From contig CM065883.1 of NCBI GenBank assembly GCA_033439255.1, forward strand, positions 2,542,001-2,606,000: DNA of 64,000 nucleotides, read 5' to 3'. This DNA comes from Hericium rajendrae (taxonomy: Eukaryota > Basidiomycota > Agaricomycetes > Russulales > Hericiaceae). The position numbers were made by a program, and so were the translations under genes. The notes beneath the pieces are model-generated. The model saw only the letters and a list, made by a program, of their open reading frames with translations. It was not told the origin of the DNA and did no database searches. Positions 33,000 through 44,489 of the stretch are shown piece after piece (position 1 is the stretch's first letter; the number at the start of each line of letters is the position of its first letter).

Positions 33000-35900
33000 C
33001 TATAGCCATGTGGATTTTCTCAGATGCTCAATCCAATCACGGTTCTCCGATTGTGAGCTCGATACCACGCCCTGAGAGTCAGGCTCGCCCAGCAAGTCAT
33101 CGAGCTCAATGCTACCAGGAGAATGAGCTTCTTCGGCTTTCAGATGTGTTGCTGTGGGTTCTGGGTTCTCTGCTATCAGAGAGCGATCAGGCTCCGAGCT
33201 GGAAACGCCGGGATATGTATTGCCTCCGAATGGACACATGAAATCAACTCCAGCAGTTGAGAGTGTTGTCGCAAAATCGAAGTGAATGCCATGCACGTGC
33301 AGGTAGTTTGACGCGTCGATTCTTCCCGAATTCCAGACCGTAGTCAAGTAGACATTTTGAACAACGAGATCGCCCTTGAAGTATGTCGGGTTCACATGAT
33401 CCACCCCGTCACTTCCCGAATATGAAGTTCTCCGATGGCCACGATTCCAATCTGGGTGACGACTGTAGATTGCAATGCAGTCCGCAGATGCTGAAAGCCG
33501 GTCACAGAGCTGCAGGGTATCACAGTTACAATCATGGCACATCGTCCGTACTTCGCAAAAGATCTCTTCGAGACGATCTGAGCCGAGCTGATAAAGATAA
33601 AATGGGTTTGTCGGATTGAGGAGAGATTGCCGTGCGACACATATGAATGCTGCTTTCACGAGGGCTTGTGTGTCACTATATAATTGGCCAGTCATGAAAG
33701 ACGACTTATGTCGGGAGAAGAGGGCGAAGCACATATGAGCATATGCAGACAAGGATCGCAGCTGGTCCGACAACGAAAATATCGGGTTGATGAACGCCTG
33801 AAGAAGCAATTTCCACAGCTTTGCAATGACGTTGATAGCGCACATGTCGGACTGGCCTGATGGATCGAGAGATGACGAATCCATATCTGCAAGTGTAGAT
33901 AGCGCGGTAAGTAGACGGACTGCGCGCGGAACATTCTGGTGATCCTTCGGGTCAATTAATGCTGCGACGCTCTGTTCATTCTGACCAGGAAGGCGAGAAA
34001 GATGCCTTTCTAGCATGTTCCGATTGACAATCGTATCGTTAATTAGCATGCCATCCTTGCTGCGAAGTAAAGTAGCAGCCCCTATAAGCAGCCGAGCCAA
34101 AGTCAGTCTTTGCTTTACGGGGCCTGATAGGAAAGCAATATCGTACGCTTTAAGATATGCTTCGGGTCCGGGCACATCACAATTTCGTCTGCGCTGCAAT
34201 TGAGATTCAAGCCCTCCAATGTTGATAGCAGGGAATATAATGGCTTGGCTCCTTGGAATCTACTGTCCATGAGGACTCGAAACATAGCACCTCTGAATGT
34301 CGCATTGCCATCTGTTGAAACGATCCAAAGTGGGCCTGGACCGTGTGCTTTCCATTGCTCGATTAGCAAGCGGACGACGACAGCAAAATCCTCTGATGTC
34401 TCTGACTTGCATGTGCCTGATGCCATGATGGGAATGGGCTCGTACCGCTCTTGTCCGAACGCGCCGACTGCGGCGACCGTAGACTCCCGAGCATAATGGC
34501 ATGACGGTTCAGCACCATGCACTGCTTCAACAATTTTGAGGATCGATTTTAGGTCCGTCATCGCAAGATCGAGTCCTTCACTGTGTTCACGACAAAAGCC
34601 AACAATCTGGTTCGTGGATTTCCACCATCGAGCACGCTGATTCAATGCTAGACCATCAATCATCAAGGCAAAACCACGCATCACGCTCTCGACAGGGACA
34701 GAGATAGCCCGAGTGCAGGAGATAATGTTTTGAGCAATTTCTGATGCTTTGGGGCGTGACGAGCATGGGATGATGGTGGGTGATAACATGCGATTTTGGA
34801 CCGTAGTGGCCGAAGGTAAGCCAAAGGCCTTAGAGAGCGCAAACAAGCCCTTTCGGCCGGAAAGATGTCGAAGGAGCCGTGCAAGATCAAAGTCAAATTC
34901 GTCGAACCCGCGGACCTCGTAAACGCCCTCGACTGCCCGTTCAATGCGGGACAGGATGGCGCGGGGACTCATTCCCTCTTTGAGCGCAAGGTTGAGTAGT
35001 TGACGAACACGCTTCACATCTTTCGTCGCAATCGCCATCATCAATCGCTTGTAGTCATCGATGCGAACGATCAGGCGATGGACTCTAAGAGCCTGGTTAT
35101 TAGCCTAGGAAAACCGGTGAGTTCTATAATTTGTTATGACAGAAAGTGGCCTAACCTGTATTTTCAACCGGGCAATCTCCTCTGCTTTCTGGTCCAGCTT
35201 TGCGACAAGTTGAGCATGGGTGAGCCATTTATATGGCCAATGTCCTGTTTCCGTGGCTTGCGCTCGCAGGTCAGCCAGATGAATCGCCCGTGGAGCCTGG
35301 AGAAGTCGGCAGGCATGGCAAGCATTTAATTGGTCCTTCCACCGCGCACAGCGATCCGATCTTATCCATATGCAGATACCTCCACCGTCACTGCTCCTGA
35401 AACCAGCCAGGCAGAATCCGAGGGTTCCATCGTGATTTTCGAAGATCTGCCATGGGAATGTTGTGAAGACTGACCCTGCACGCCATTCGAGCGGGACGCC
35501 ATCACAGACGTCGTCTACCCTGTCCGAGCCACTCACTTCGCTTCTCGTCTCAGACTCTACCCCATCATCTTCATCTCCGGATAGGTAAGGCTTGTTGCCA
35601 ATTTGGACCGGCACAGATGTTGACCTCCTTGGAATACGAGGTGGATGAAGCAAAATGCTATCTGCAGCAGATGAAAGACCTTGAACTTGGAGAGAGCTAG
35701 TGAAGCTTCCTTCTGACAGAGCTCGAACTGAGGGCAGGAAGCGCTGTGGAGTTGGTGGAATCATTCTGATGACCGGAAGTGAGTGCTCTTGCTCGCTGCT
35801 GGCCATCGTTGTCGACGCTGACATCTGCTGTTGCTTCCCTAGCTTCCTCTGCTGCGCCTTGCATTTCTTGCTGTCGCGATGCAAGGTGAGCGCGTGCCTT

Positions 35901-36265
35901 GAATGCTGCGTTATATTGATAGTGACCCCACATAGATCACATGGAGTAGGAATGAAGGCTGTCGCACTCCTCGCCGTTGCCGGTGAGGTCGAGATGTGGA
36001 GTGATCCCGGGTGTGCGTTCTCAGCGGCGCTGCGTGGCTCAGATGTCCGTTCTACCAGCTGAACGTGTACGAATTGGAACCTGTCCTGCGGACTGAAGTC
36101 TGGGTCATAGAACTCAACCTCCTGAAAGTCTGTATCATCGTCAGTACTGCTTTCCGAGCCACTATCCGCGTCGAAAGAGTCATTTATGATATCAATAGAA
36201 TCTGAGCCTGGAGAAGAACGAAAACAGAGTATGATAGGGCTGCAGTGATCACTGGGTACGTTCAT
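33000..36265 (-). pseudogene. transposase-like protein, N-terminal and catalytic part (3' end lost)
   Basis: Three exons (36265-35156, 35104-34147, 34081-33000) join in phase to 1049 codons. Order: acidic N-terminus; a C2H2-like finger CDLCG...HSRHALTLH (C109, C112, H124, H129); a Cys/Trp cluster CARW...CHAC; a coiled-coil-like stretch (LVAKLDQKAEEIARLKIQ); the block DFDLARLLRHLSGRKGLFAL..AFGLPS; then acidic residues in conserved settings, D520 (LMIDGLAL), D635 (VSTDGNATFRG) and D683 (CPDPKHILKR, followed by KDGMLINDTIVN). These suggest an RNase H-fold DDE/D transposase like P-element/THAP9. The frame ends in the nested insert (STWL, stop), so the conserved C-terminal fingers are cut off. No activity is expected from this copy as it stands. 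Confidence 0.7.
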
Positions 36266-36595
36266 CTATACGCTGAATCCCGTGGCGCAAGAGTTTCGCA
36301 GTGTCGACGCGGTCTGTTGAATAGCGCGACGCGATATTGAGTACGGGCGCATACACGCGCCGCGCCGTAGCACTGGATATTGGAATGATATGCGAATGGT
36401 TTCAAAACGGTGGCAGCACAAATCTTGAAAATATTCATATGTACTCTACACATCAAGTAGATTAGGATAGACATGGAATTGCACCACTTTGTAAGAGCGA
36501 GAACGAGTCTCCGAGAGCGATTCACTAAGCAAGGCAAGGATAGTGCAGATTGTGGCGTTAGCGTCCGGGGTCCTCGATTTTCATGTCATACCACC

Positions 36596-36636
36596 GGGTA
36601 GTCATTTTAGTGAATTCTGATCGCGGACGCCCCTTG
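36596..36636 (-). repeat. right 41-bp terminal inverted repeat
   Basis: Reverse complement of 28233-28273 without a mismatch. The transposase ATG lies 331 bp inside this end, so the transposase promoter is probably between 36266 and 36595. Confidence 0.95.
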
Positions 36637-36644
36637 CTTTGGGC
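36637..36644. repeat. right 8-bp target-site duplication
   Basis: CTTTGGGC follows the right inverted repeat and continues into the sequence homologous to 14840 onward. Confidence 0.92.
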
Positions 36645-37654
36645 GGATTGTAACCGCACATTGGAACATACATCTGAAAATCACGAAAATCTTCTTAGAA
36701 CTCCACAATTTCTCCTCGAGGCATTTCTGGCATGGCTTTGATATGCCATGCCCATATTTGGCAGCCAGGACAACTCTTTCACAAAAAAATCTATGGACAG
36801 CATGTCAGCACATCAAAGATCCTTAACATTTCGCGTCGCCCATTGCGTCGGGGTGGTCTCTGTCCTCGACGAAATAGATGTCACCTACTTATTCTCGAAT
36901 CTGCAGACTTTGACGATTCACAATTTGCAACGTCCTCGCGCCCTCGCAATCGTCAACAAGCTGGTCAGAAGTGGATGTGAGCACGTATGCTCAGTGCTGC
37001 GCCGCTCACTATCAGTGCTCGCTCATCATGCATCATGGTCCGAAATGCAAGGAAACCTGGCATCGGGTGAAAAGCGGCTGAAATGACGGTCAGATCATTG
37101 GCAATGCCTGACTTGTGAGGCCTTGTGACTCCTGCCTGAGGAACACCTGGCCGGCTAGCCCATCAGTATACGCACGGCGGAACAGACCCCTACCGAAGTG
37201 GGTTGGGATATGCCCCAAGAACATAGAGTTCTTGGCCAAATTTTGGCCTTTTGTATGCGCGATTTCCACAGACCTCCGGCGCAAGCGCCGTTTGGTATAC
37301 GATCCGGGATGCGGCATTTAGGTTGGTTGTCGGGGGTCTTGCTCTATGTAAGTCCTGTTGCACTCGTCGAGCTGAATTACTCTAACCCTGTCTATTAATA
37401 GATACACTGAGAACACTCACCCGAGATAGGGCGAAGTTCGAACCAGCGTCTCGAGAGCCAGTGCCCTATCTTTAGTCGACCCTTGACCCTCCCTCCCTGG
37501 GCGCCAGATCCCATCGATGATCGACACGAGGACACTGTTCCTGTGCTCTCGCTACTGCGCTGGCTTGCTCTGTGCTCTCACCAGCTCAAGCTCTCAAGCT
37601 CTCATCGACGCTCAGTCTCAACAGACCTACAATCAACTCAATTCACCTTGAATC
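36645..37654. other. right part of the duplicated segment upstream of receptor B
   Basis: Matches 14840-15832 closely with small indels. No gene supported. It should contain the promoter of receptor B. A box-B-like GTTCGAAC is present near 37437 (and 15623) but no tRNA fold was found. Confidence 0.6.
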
Positions 37655-40600
37655 ATGGCCGAGGAACCTCGTAACTCTCGCGGTCGTCTTCGCTTCAGAC
37701 GACTCTTTTGTTGTTCTTGTACCCCTTCGCGTGACAACAGTCCCGCGTACACTCTCCCCCCAACCAGATCAGCCTCTGAGCTGCGCGTTTCCGACTGCGC
37801 TGATGTTCCAGACCCGTCTTCCAGCTTGGGTCAAGGTCTGCGCGGCGAAGCCGCTCTCGAGTCTCCTGCAGTCCCAGCCACAGAGGAGCATACTAGTGTT
37901 GTCCATTCGCGCGATACCAGTCTCGCGTACGTCCCTCTCCCCACTAGATCAGCCTCTGAGGCGCCTTCTCCCGCCCGCTCTCGTGCTTCGGATGTATCTC
38001 CCAGCACGGATCAAAGTCCGTGTGGTGAATATTCTTCGGAGTCTAGTGCAGTCTCAGCCACGGAGGTGTATGTTGGTTTAGCAGCTCCGCGCAATACCGC
38101 TCCTGCGTATGCTCCTTCCCCCACCCGATCAATCTCTGCGCCACTTTCTCCCAACCGTGCTTGTGTTCCAGATTTATCTCCCAGCATGGATCAAGGTCCG
38201 CACGGCGAAGCTGCGGTTCCTTCCGAGTCTCATACAGTCCCGGTCACAGGCAAGCAATCTATGCTAACGACACAGCAAGACACATCCCCGGGCACAGCTG
38301 AGAAACCCAAGTCTCCAATCAGATCTCTCGTGTGGACAGGTTTCAAAGAAACCTTGAAAGCGGTCGAAAGGGCATCCAATGCATTCCCTCCTCTGAAATC
38401 AGCTGTTGCCGGTATGAATGTCATTCTTGATCGCGTCGAGGTGTGTCCCTGAATATTGCTTGCTCTGATGATCACTTATCCTTGCACAGATGGTCCGCGA
38501 TAATGCCATGGCTTTTGAAGTTGCGAACGAGAGACTCAAGCAGCTTGAAAACATACTTCGTGAGTACGAAGACTCGACTCCGATCATTCGGCGCACAATT
38601 AGGAATTGCATGGAACATCTTGCCGAGTATGTCCAGCGATAAGATGTTTATATTCTAGATCACTGATTAGGCATCCAGAAAAATTACTGAGCAGCATGTT
38701 TTCATCGAGCGCAAGGACAAGCAGCAGCGTGGCATCACGAGGCGCATCATCGAAGCTTCGGATGACCATATGGAGATGATAGGCTTTGCCAGCAAAATCG
38801 GAGATTTGATAAATGACCTAGTAGCATGTAGCATGTCACTTGTATAGTTATGGACTAGAGCTAATTTTCTGATTACAGCTGGCTGGTGTCTTGGATACAC
38901 AAAGAGGTGTTGAAGAATTGCTTAAAGTATGTGTATATCTGTGCATTGTTTGTTGCTTGCTAATTGTATCTGTATAATAGGATGGTAAGCTGTATTGATA
39001 TCTCCAGAGCTATGACTGAGACATTCTTCAGCCAAATTCAACAAGCTTAAACATGTTGCAAAGGCAGCTTTCAATGGTCCTCACTCTTTTAACAAGGGAT
39101 GCATGGAAGGCACTCGAGAGTCTATTCTTAAAGAACTGATGGCATGGGCTGGAGATCCTAATGCTTCCAATCTTTACTGGTTGACTGGTCTTGCTGGAAC
39201 TGGCAAATCTGCTATTGCTTATACTCTATGCAGGCATCTGCATGAAGAGAATGTTCTTGGTGGCAGCTTTTTCTGCTATCGTCAGGATGCTCTACAACAA
39301 GGAAATGTGCTTTGTATTCTGCCAACACTTGCTCAGTTTATGGCTAGAGCATCTTTCTATTATGCAAAAGCATTGTGTCAGAGTCTTGACAAAGAACCTG
39401 ATGCTGCAAAACTATCTATTGATGTGCAATTTAAAACTTTCATACTGGATGCCTGCAGAATATCTGGCACTAATTCAAAGACACATGTGCTGATCATTGA
39501 TGCATTGGATGAATGTGAAGATATTGAAAAGACAGCCACACTGGTTGAACTTTTTATGCAGCATGCTCAGAAGCTTAAAGAGCTCAAAATTAAAATCTTT
39601 ATAACTAGTCGTCCAGAAAAAGATTTTAGACTCACACTTGATGAGATTGACTCAAAACTTTATCTTCATCATGTTGAAGACAGCTTTATCAGATCTGATA
39701 TTCAGTTATATCTTCAAAGACAACTATCTGATATTTTCAAAAAGCATTATAAATCAGAAGAACCAACACTATCTTTGAATCAGATTGAAGTACTGTGTAC
39801 TCAGGCAGGCAAATTATTTATATATGCTTTTACAGTTATACAATATGTAAGAGCAGGAAATGCAGATCCTGAAGAACAGTTAAATATATTGATAAACATC
39901 AATCACATTGAATTATTCTCAATAAACAATCAGATGAAAGCATTATACCAATTTATACTCTCAAGTGCATTTGAAGGACTTCATAAAAATGCAATAACTC
40001 ATCGTCAGCACTTTTTAGCTTGTATCTTGTCACAGATTGAACCAATGTCAGTAAATATGATAAGCAAGTTTCTTGATGTACAAATTTATTACTTGCAGTC
40101 AATAATGAATAAATTTTATTCTATACTTGACATTCCATCTGACATACACAAAGGCTATGTTACTACATTTCATGCATCACTTGAAGACTATATTACAAAT
40201 GAGAATCTAAAAAACAAGTCTGCTTGGCATATCAATAAAATTACACAACATGATTATATGACACAAAGATGTTTTGAGATTATGAATGATCATCTTTATT
40301 TCAACATCTATAAATGTAAAACATCCTACCTTTCTAATGATAAGCAAGCTTTAGCTGAAATACCTGAAGAATTAAATTATGCTTGTTGTTATTGGCCTGA
40401 ACACTTTTTACGTTCATCATATAATAAAGATATTTTGAATCAACTCACTATCTGGATGCAAAATCAGTTCTTATATTGGCTAGAAGTGATAAGTGTCAAA
40501 TCTATGGTTACTCAAAGCACAATTATGCTTAGAAAAGTGTATCAACTTATATGCAATGAGGTATGTAAATTATAATTGCACATTTTGAGTTGAATTAAAA

Positions 40601-42111
40601 ATTATATTTCAGAAGTATGTCACAACTGAAGTACTATTATTAAATGATATGTTGCATTTTTTAAACATATATCAAGAGCCCATATCTAGAAGTGTAGCTC
40701 ATATCTACATTTCAGCTCTAGCATTTGGAATGACAGACTTCAGCAGCTTTACCATTTATAGCAAATTATTTTTCAGACTTTTATCAGTATACACCAATTA
40801 CAAAAGCAATCTCTATAATAATATTCTAATATTGTCTGAACACAAAGATTCTATAAGCTCAGTTGCATTTTCACCAGATGGAAAATACATTGTGTCTGGC
40901 TCTAATGATAAAACTATCAGACTTTGGAGCTCAGAAACTGGTGAAGCTGTGAGAAATCCAATAGAAGGACATACTGATTATGTAACTTCAGTGGCATTTT
41001 CACCAGATGGAAAATACATTGTATCTGGCTCTGATGATACAACTATCAGACTTTGGAGCTCAGAAACTGGTGAAGCTATAAGAAATCCAATAGAAGGACA
41101 TACTTCTTATGTGTCTTCAGTGGCATTTTCACCAGATGGAAAATACATTGTGTCTGGCTCTGATGATAGAACTGTCAGACTTTGGAGCTCAGAAACTGGT
41201 AAAGCTGTGAGAAATCCAATAGAAGGACATACTTCTTATGTGTCTTCAGTGGCATTTTCATCAGATGGAAAATACATTGTATCTGGCTCTTGGGATACAA
41301 CTATCAGACTTTGGAGCTCAGAAACTGGTGAAGCTGTAGGAAATCCAATAGAAGGACATACTGATTATGTATGTTCAGTTGCATTTTCACCAGATGGAAA
41401 ATACATTGTGTCTGGCTCTTTTGATGACACCATCAGACTTTGGAGCTTGGAAACTGGTGAAGCTGTGATAAATCCAATAGAAGGACATACTGGTTGTGTA
41501 TGTTCAGTGGCATTTTCAACAGATGAAAAATACATTGTATCTAGCTCTTGGGATACAACTATCAGACTTTGGAGCTCAGAAACTGGTGAAGCTGTAGGAA
41601 ATCCAATAGAAGGACATACTGATTATGTATGTTCAGTGGCATTTTCACCAGATGGAAAATACATTGTGTCTGGCTCCTATGATAAAACTATCAGACTTTG
41701 GAACTCAAAAAACTTTAGTCCTGCAAAAAAAATAGAAGAAAGAAACATGTCATACATATCATCAAACACCTTTGGTAAGCAACATACAATATTTATAATA
41801 TATTTATCCATGCTTATAGCTTTTATACAGATGCTCATCAAAAGCTAATATATAATACAAAAACATCAAAAAATCTTGATCTTATAGAGATTGAAGAGGC
41901 TATTAAAGCAGCTGTTATTGAATACAAAAAAGATTCATGGATCCTTGGTCCAGATAAAGAACTTCTGCTTTGGGTTCCACATCATTATTTTCAATATCTC
42001 CATTGGCTACACAATGCTTTTATTATTGGTCACAAGATATGTACTCTTGATTTGAGCAAATTTGAGCATGGAGAGACATGGATACATTGCAAATCATCCA
42101 GTTTGGCTTGA
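37655..42111 (+). CDS. NACHT-WD40 STAND receptor (fungal NLR-like), copy B
   Basis: Paralog of 15833-20308 with the same eight-exon plan: 37655-38440, 38490-38626, 38679-38820, 38879-38926, 38981-38984 (4-nt microexon), 39032-40560, 40613-41774, 41831-42111, giving 1362 residues with no frameshift or stop. It keeps the Cys-cluster N-terminus, the three Ser/Pro repeats, NACHT with GLAGTGKS and VLIIDALDEC, seven WD40 repeats and the C-terminal tail. Changes concentrate in exon 1 and the WD40 units, whose variable triplets are NDK, DDT, DDR, WDT, FDD, WDT, YDK. Adjacent units within B are more alike than the matching units of A, pointing to repeat homogenisation. The second-to-last unit has weakened motifs (STDEKYIVSSS). 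The likely role is non-self sensing, by family. Confidence 0.9.
38981..38984 (+). other. 4-nt microexon of receptor B
   Basis: GATG between a TAG acceptor and a GTAAGC donor, identical to copy A. Confidence 0.72.
40850..41705 (+). repeat. WD40 repeat array, receptor B (7 units of about 129 bp)
   Basis: Seven near-identical 129-bp direct repeats. Long runs such as ACTATCAGACTTTGGAGCTC recur almost unchanged in every unit, more uniform than in copy A. Confidence 0.85.
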
Positions 42112-42381
42112 GATCTTTGTATGTATATATGACTGCTATTGAAAACTTTCATCTTGCTTTGCTATGATATTGTTAATTGTTACAGATACTATAATTTTTT
42201 TTCATTATTGAAAGCCTTTCCATTATGCCACAAAGAAGATTACTTTCATGCTTATATAAATTAATTGATTTGTGTTTTAGAGAGTATATTTTTGTTTTAT
42301 TTAATTTATTATACCTTAGAATTAAGTGAACTTTTGTCTGATACAAGCATCTCTTTTGTACTACTACTTTGTCAGAATATA

Positions 42382-44489
42382 TTATGATTTTTTTTACTTT
42401 ATAGTTGTTCCATCCAATCTCCTCCAGCTTTCTTACTTTGTTGATAACCTCTGTCTCTAATGACACAAAGTAAGCCTCCATATCCATTACACACTGCCTG
42501 CATGACACATTTTTTTCTATGATATAGTGTGGAAGTAATTTTGAAAATAGTTATTCTTTCTTCCTCACTTCTGCAAGCCAGAAACCAAGAATAACTATTT
42601 CTAAAATATTTTTTACACTACGTTATGGGAAAAAGTGAGCCATGCAGGCAGTGACAAGCCGAGGAAACCTAGCTGCCAATATCTGCATAGCAAGAAGCCC
42701 CACATTGGTCCCATTGTTGATGGCCACCGTCGCGACAGAGATCCCCCTCTGCAGCACAATACATCAACAGCACGAAGTACACCGCAGGTAAGCGGACGTT
42801 CCGGCATCTGCACGATGCTCTGCAACGAATCGACACCATCGAGGGTGCTGCCTTTCACGGGCACACTAACAACAGGCAGCGCGGTCATCGCCGCGACCAT
42901 GCCCGGTAGATGCGCCACACCCCTCGCGCCCACGATAATCATCTGCAAACCCCGCGCGGCGGCTGCACGCGCATACTCGACGAGCCGATCAGGCACGCGG
43001 TGCGTCGACACGATCGTAAGCTCATATGGGATCCGGAAGCGGTCGAGGATGCGCGCGGCGGGGAGCATCGCGGGCACATCTGGCTCCGAGCCCAATGATG
43101 ATGCCGACGAACGGCTGCACATGTGAGTGGCCCTCCCGCGGCGCAGGCGCGGAGAGCGTGAGGTCCTCGGCGGAGCGGCCGCCGGGAATGCGCTCAAGGA
43201 GCGGGCACAGGCGTTCGCGCAGCTGTGCATCTGATTCCATGACGAGCGTGATGTGGCCCATCTTGCGGCCCTGTGGCAGTCGGCTTTGCCATACAGGTGC
43301 ACACTGGCGCCGGGGACGGTGAGTGCGAAGTGCGTGAAGGCGATGATTTCAGATAGGTCGGGAGAGGCACCGAGGACGTTGAGCATGGCGGCGGAGGGGA
43401 CTTTGAGTGTCAGTGAAGTCGAGCGGGAGGGAAAGGATGGCGCAAAGATGGTTTTCATATTGAGGTGTCTCGCAGGCTTCGATGGTATACTCTAGTGGCC
43501 GGAGTTGTGGGGACGGGGTGCGATCTCGTTGACTAGGATCTCTCCTGTAAAGTCTAATTAACATGTAACGTGCACCTAACCCGGGGCGAACATACCGTTG
43601 TCTAGGAGGAACATATCTACGCCAAAGACTCCCGCACCGTCCAGCGACTTGACAGCCTTCTCCGCGACGGCCAGAGCTCTTGTGGACAATGTCGCATCTT
43701 GTGAGCGTAGTGGTGCGAAGACAACATGGCAAATTTTGTGTTTGTGGACAGTCTCCATGACCGGGTAAGACCCACCTCACCCGACGTCGTGCGAGCAACC
43801 ATCACCGCAATCTCCTTCGCGAACGGGACCCAATGCGCAGCAAATACTGGCCTATCCCCGAGGTAAGTGATGGCCTTTTGGGCTTGAGATTCCGCACGGA
43901 CGACAGAATTTCCGCGGCTGTCATAGACCAGCATTCTGTTTTTAAGCACGAGCGGCAGACCGAAGTTGCCGACAGCGGTGTTGATCCCTTCTATTGACGA
44001 CACGACAGGCACGGATTCTGCTACTGGGATATCGTGCGAGAGGTGCTGCTTCTGCAGGAACTTGTCCTGGATGATGCGGATGGTAGAGAGGCCTGGATGT
44101 ACCAGCACGCTGCCCGAGTTCTGGAGCTCTTCCAAGACATCGACGTTGACGTGTTCGATCTCCACGGTCAGAATCTTCATTTCGATACCAGCTCCTGAAT
44201 CTTCGCTGGATCGGAGAAAGATTCATCTATGCGGGCAAGCTCAGGCGTCATGGGTGCGAGTATTTGCTTCGCGCGGCTATGGCTGATGTCGAGAATGACG
44301 ATATTGACATTGAGAAGGGATGCTGAAGCCGGAGCATACGGCCCAGCTGACCCTCGCCTGCGAGAAATCGTCATTGAGGCAACAATGAGGAAACCACTAA
44401 CGGTCTGTGCGGTGGTCAGCTGAACTGCAAGAACAAAAGAAACAATCAGACGCACCCTGACCTAGAGTACCCACTGTCTTTGGTCCCAT
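42382..44489 (-). pseudogene. ADE2: ADE2 pseudogene 3, with the same MITE insertion
   Basis: Counterpart of pseudogene 1 in unit 2. It begins MGPKTVGTLG at 44489, then [20 protein letters not shown], and a long open stretch to [25 protein letters not shown]. It shares the frameshift that turns [12 protein letters not shown] into KADCHRAARWA, and has further frame breaks. The last exon is split by the foldback element at 42492-42653; beyond it the C-terminus still reads VMDMEAYFVSLETEVINKVRKLEEIGWNNY, but the original stop is lost. GGGQLGRM of the nucleotide-binding start is also damaged. Confidence 0.9.
42492..42653. mobile_element. 162-bp CACTA-like foldback MITE, copy in ADE2 pseudogene 3
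   Basis: Same length, ends and ACA duplication (42489-42491 and 42654-42656) as 20631-20792, at the same codon of ADE2. The insertion therefore predates the tandem duplication. Confidence 0.8.

Larger units (their letters stand above)
28233..36636 (-). mobile_element. 8404-bp TIR DNA transposon, P-superfamily-like (inference)
   Basis: The two ends are 41-bp perfect inverted repeats starting CAAGGGGCGTCCGCGATC. The element is bounded by the direct 8-bp repeat CTTTGGGC, and the paralogous segment at 14832-14839 has that site once and no insert, so the boundaries are exact. It carries one transposase-like gene on the minus strand, split in two (36265-33000 and about 30145-28539) by a nested insert. 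An 8-bp duplication fits P, hAT or Zisupton-like elements. The order zinc finger, coiled region, LSGRKGL..LPS..T block, then D..D..DPKH before a GML.N motif looks most like P-element/THAP9 transposases. Assignment needs profile searches. Confidence 0.85.

Noticed and set aside
28233-36636. Assignment to the hAT or KDZ/Zisupton superfamily
   Set aside because: The 8-bp duplication allows it, but the protein lacks the Cys-rich CxC blocks of KDZ and the hAT dimerisation region I would expect. Not excluded without profile searches.
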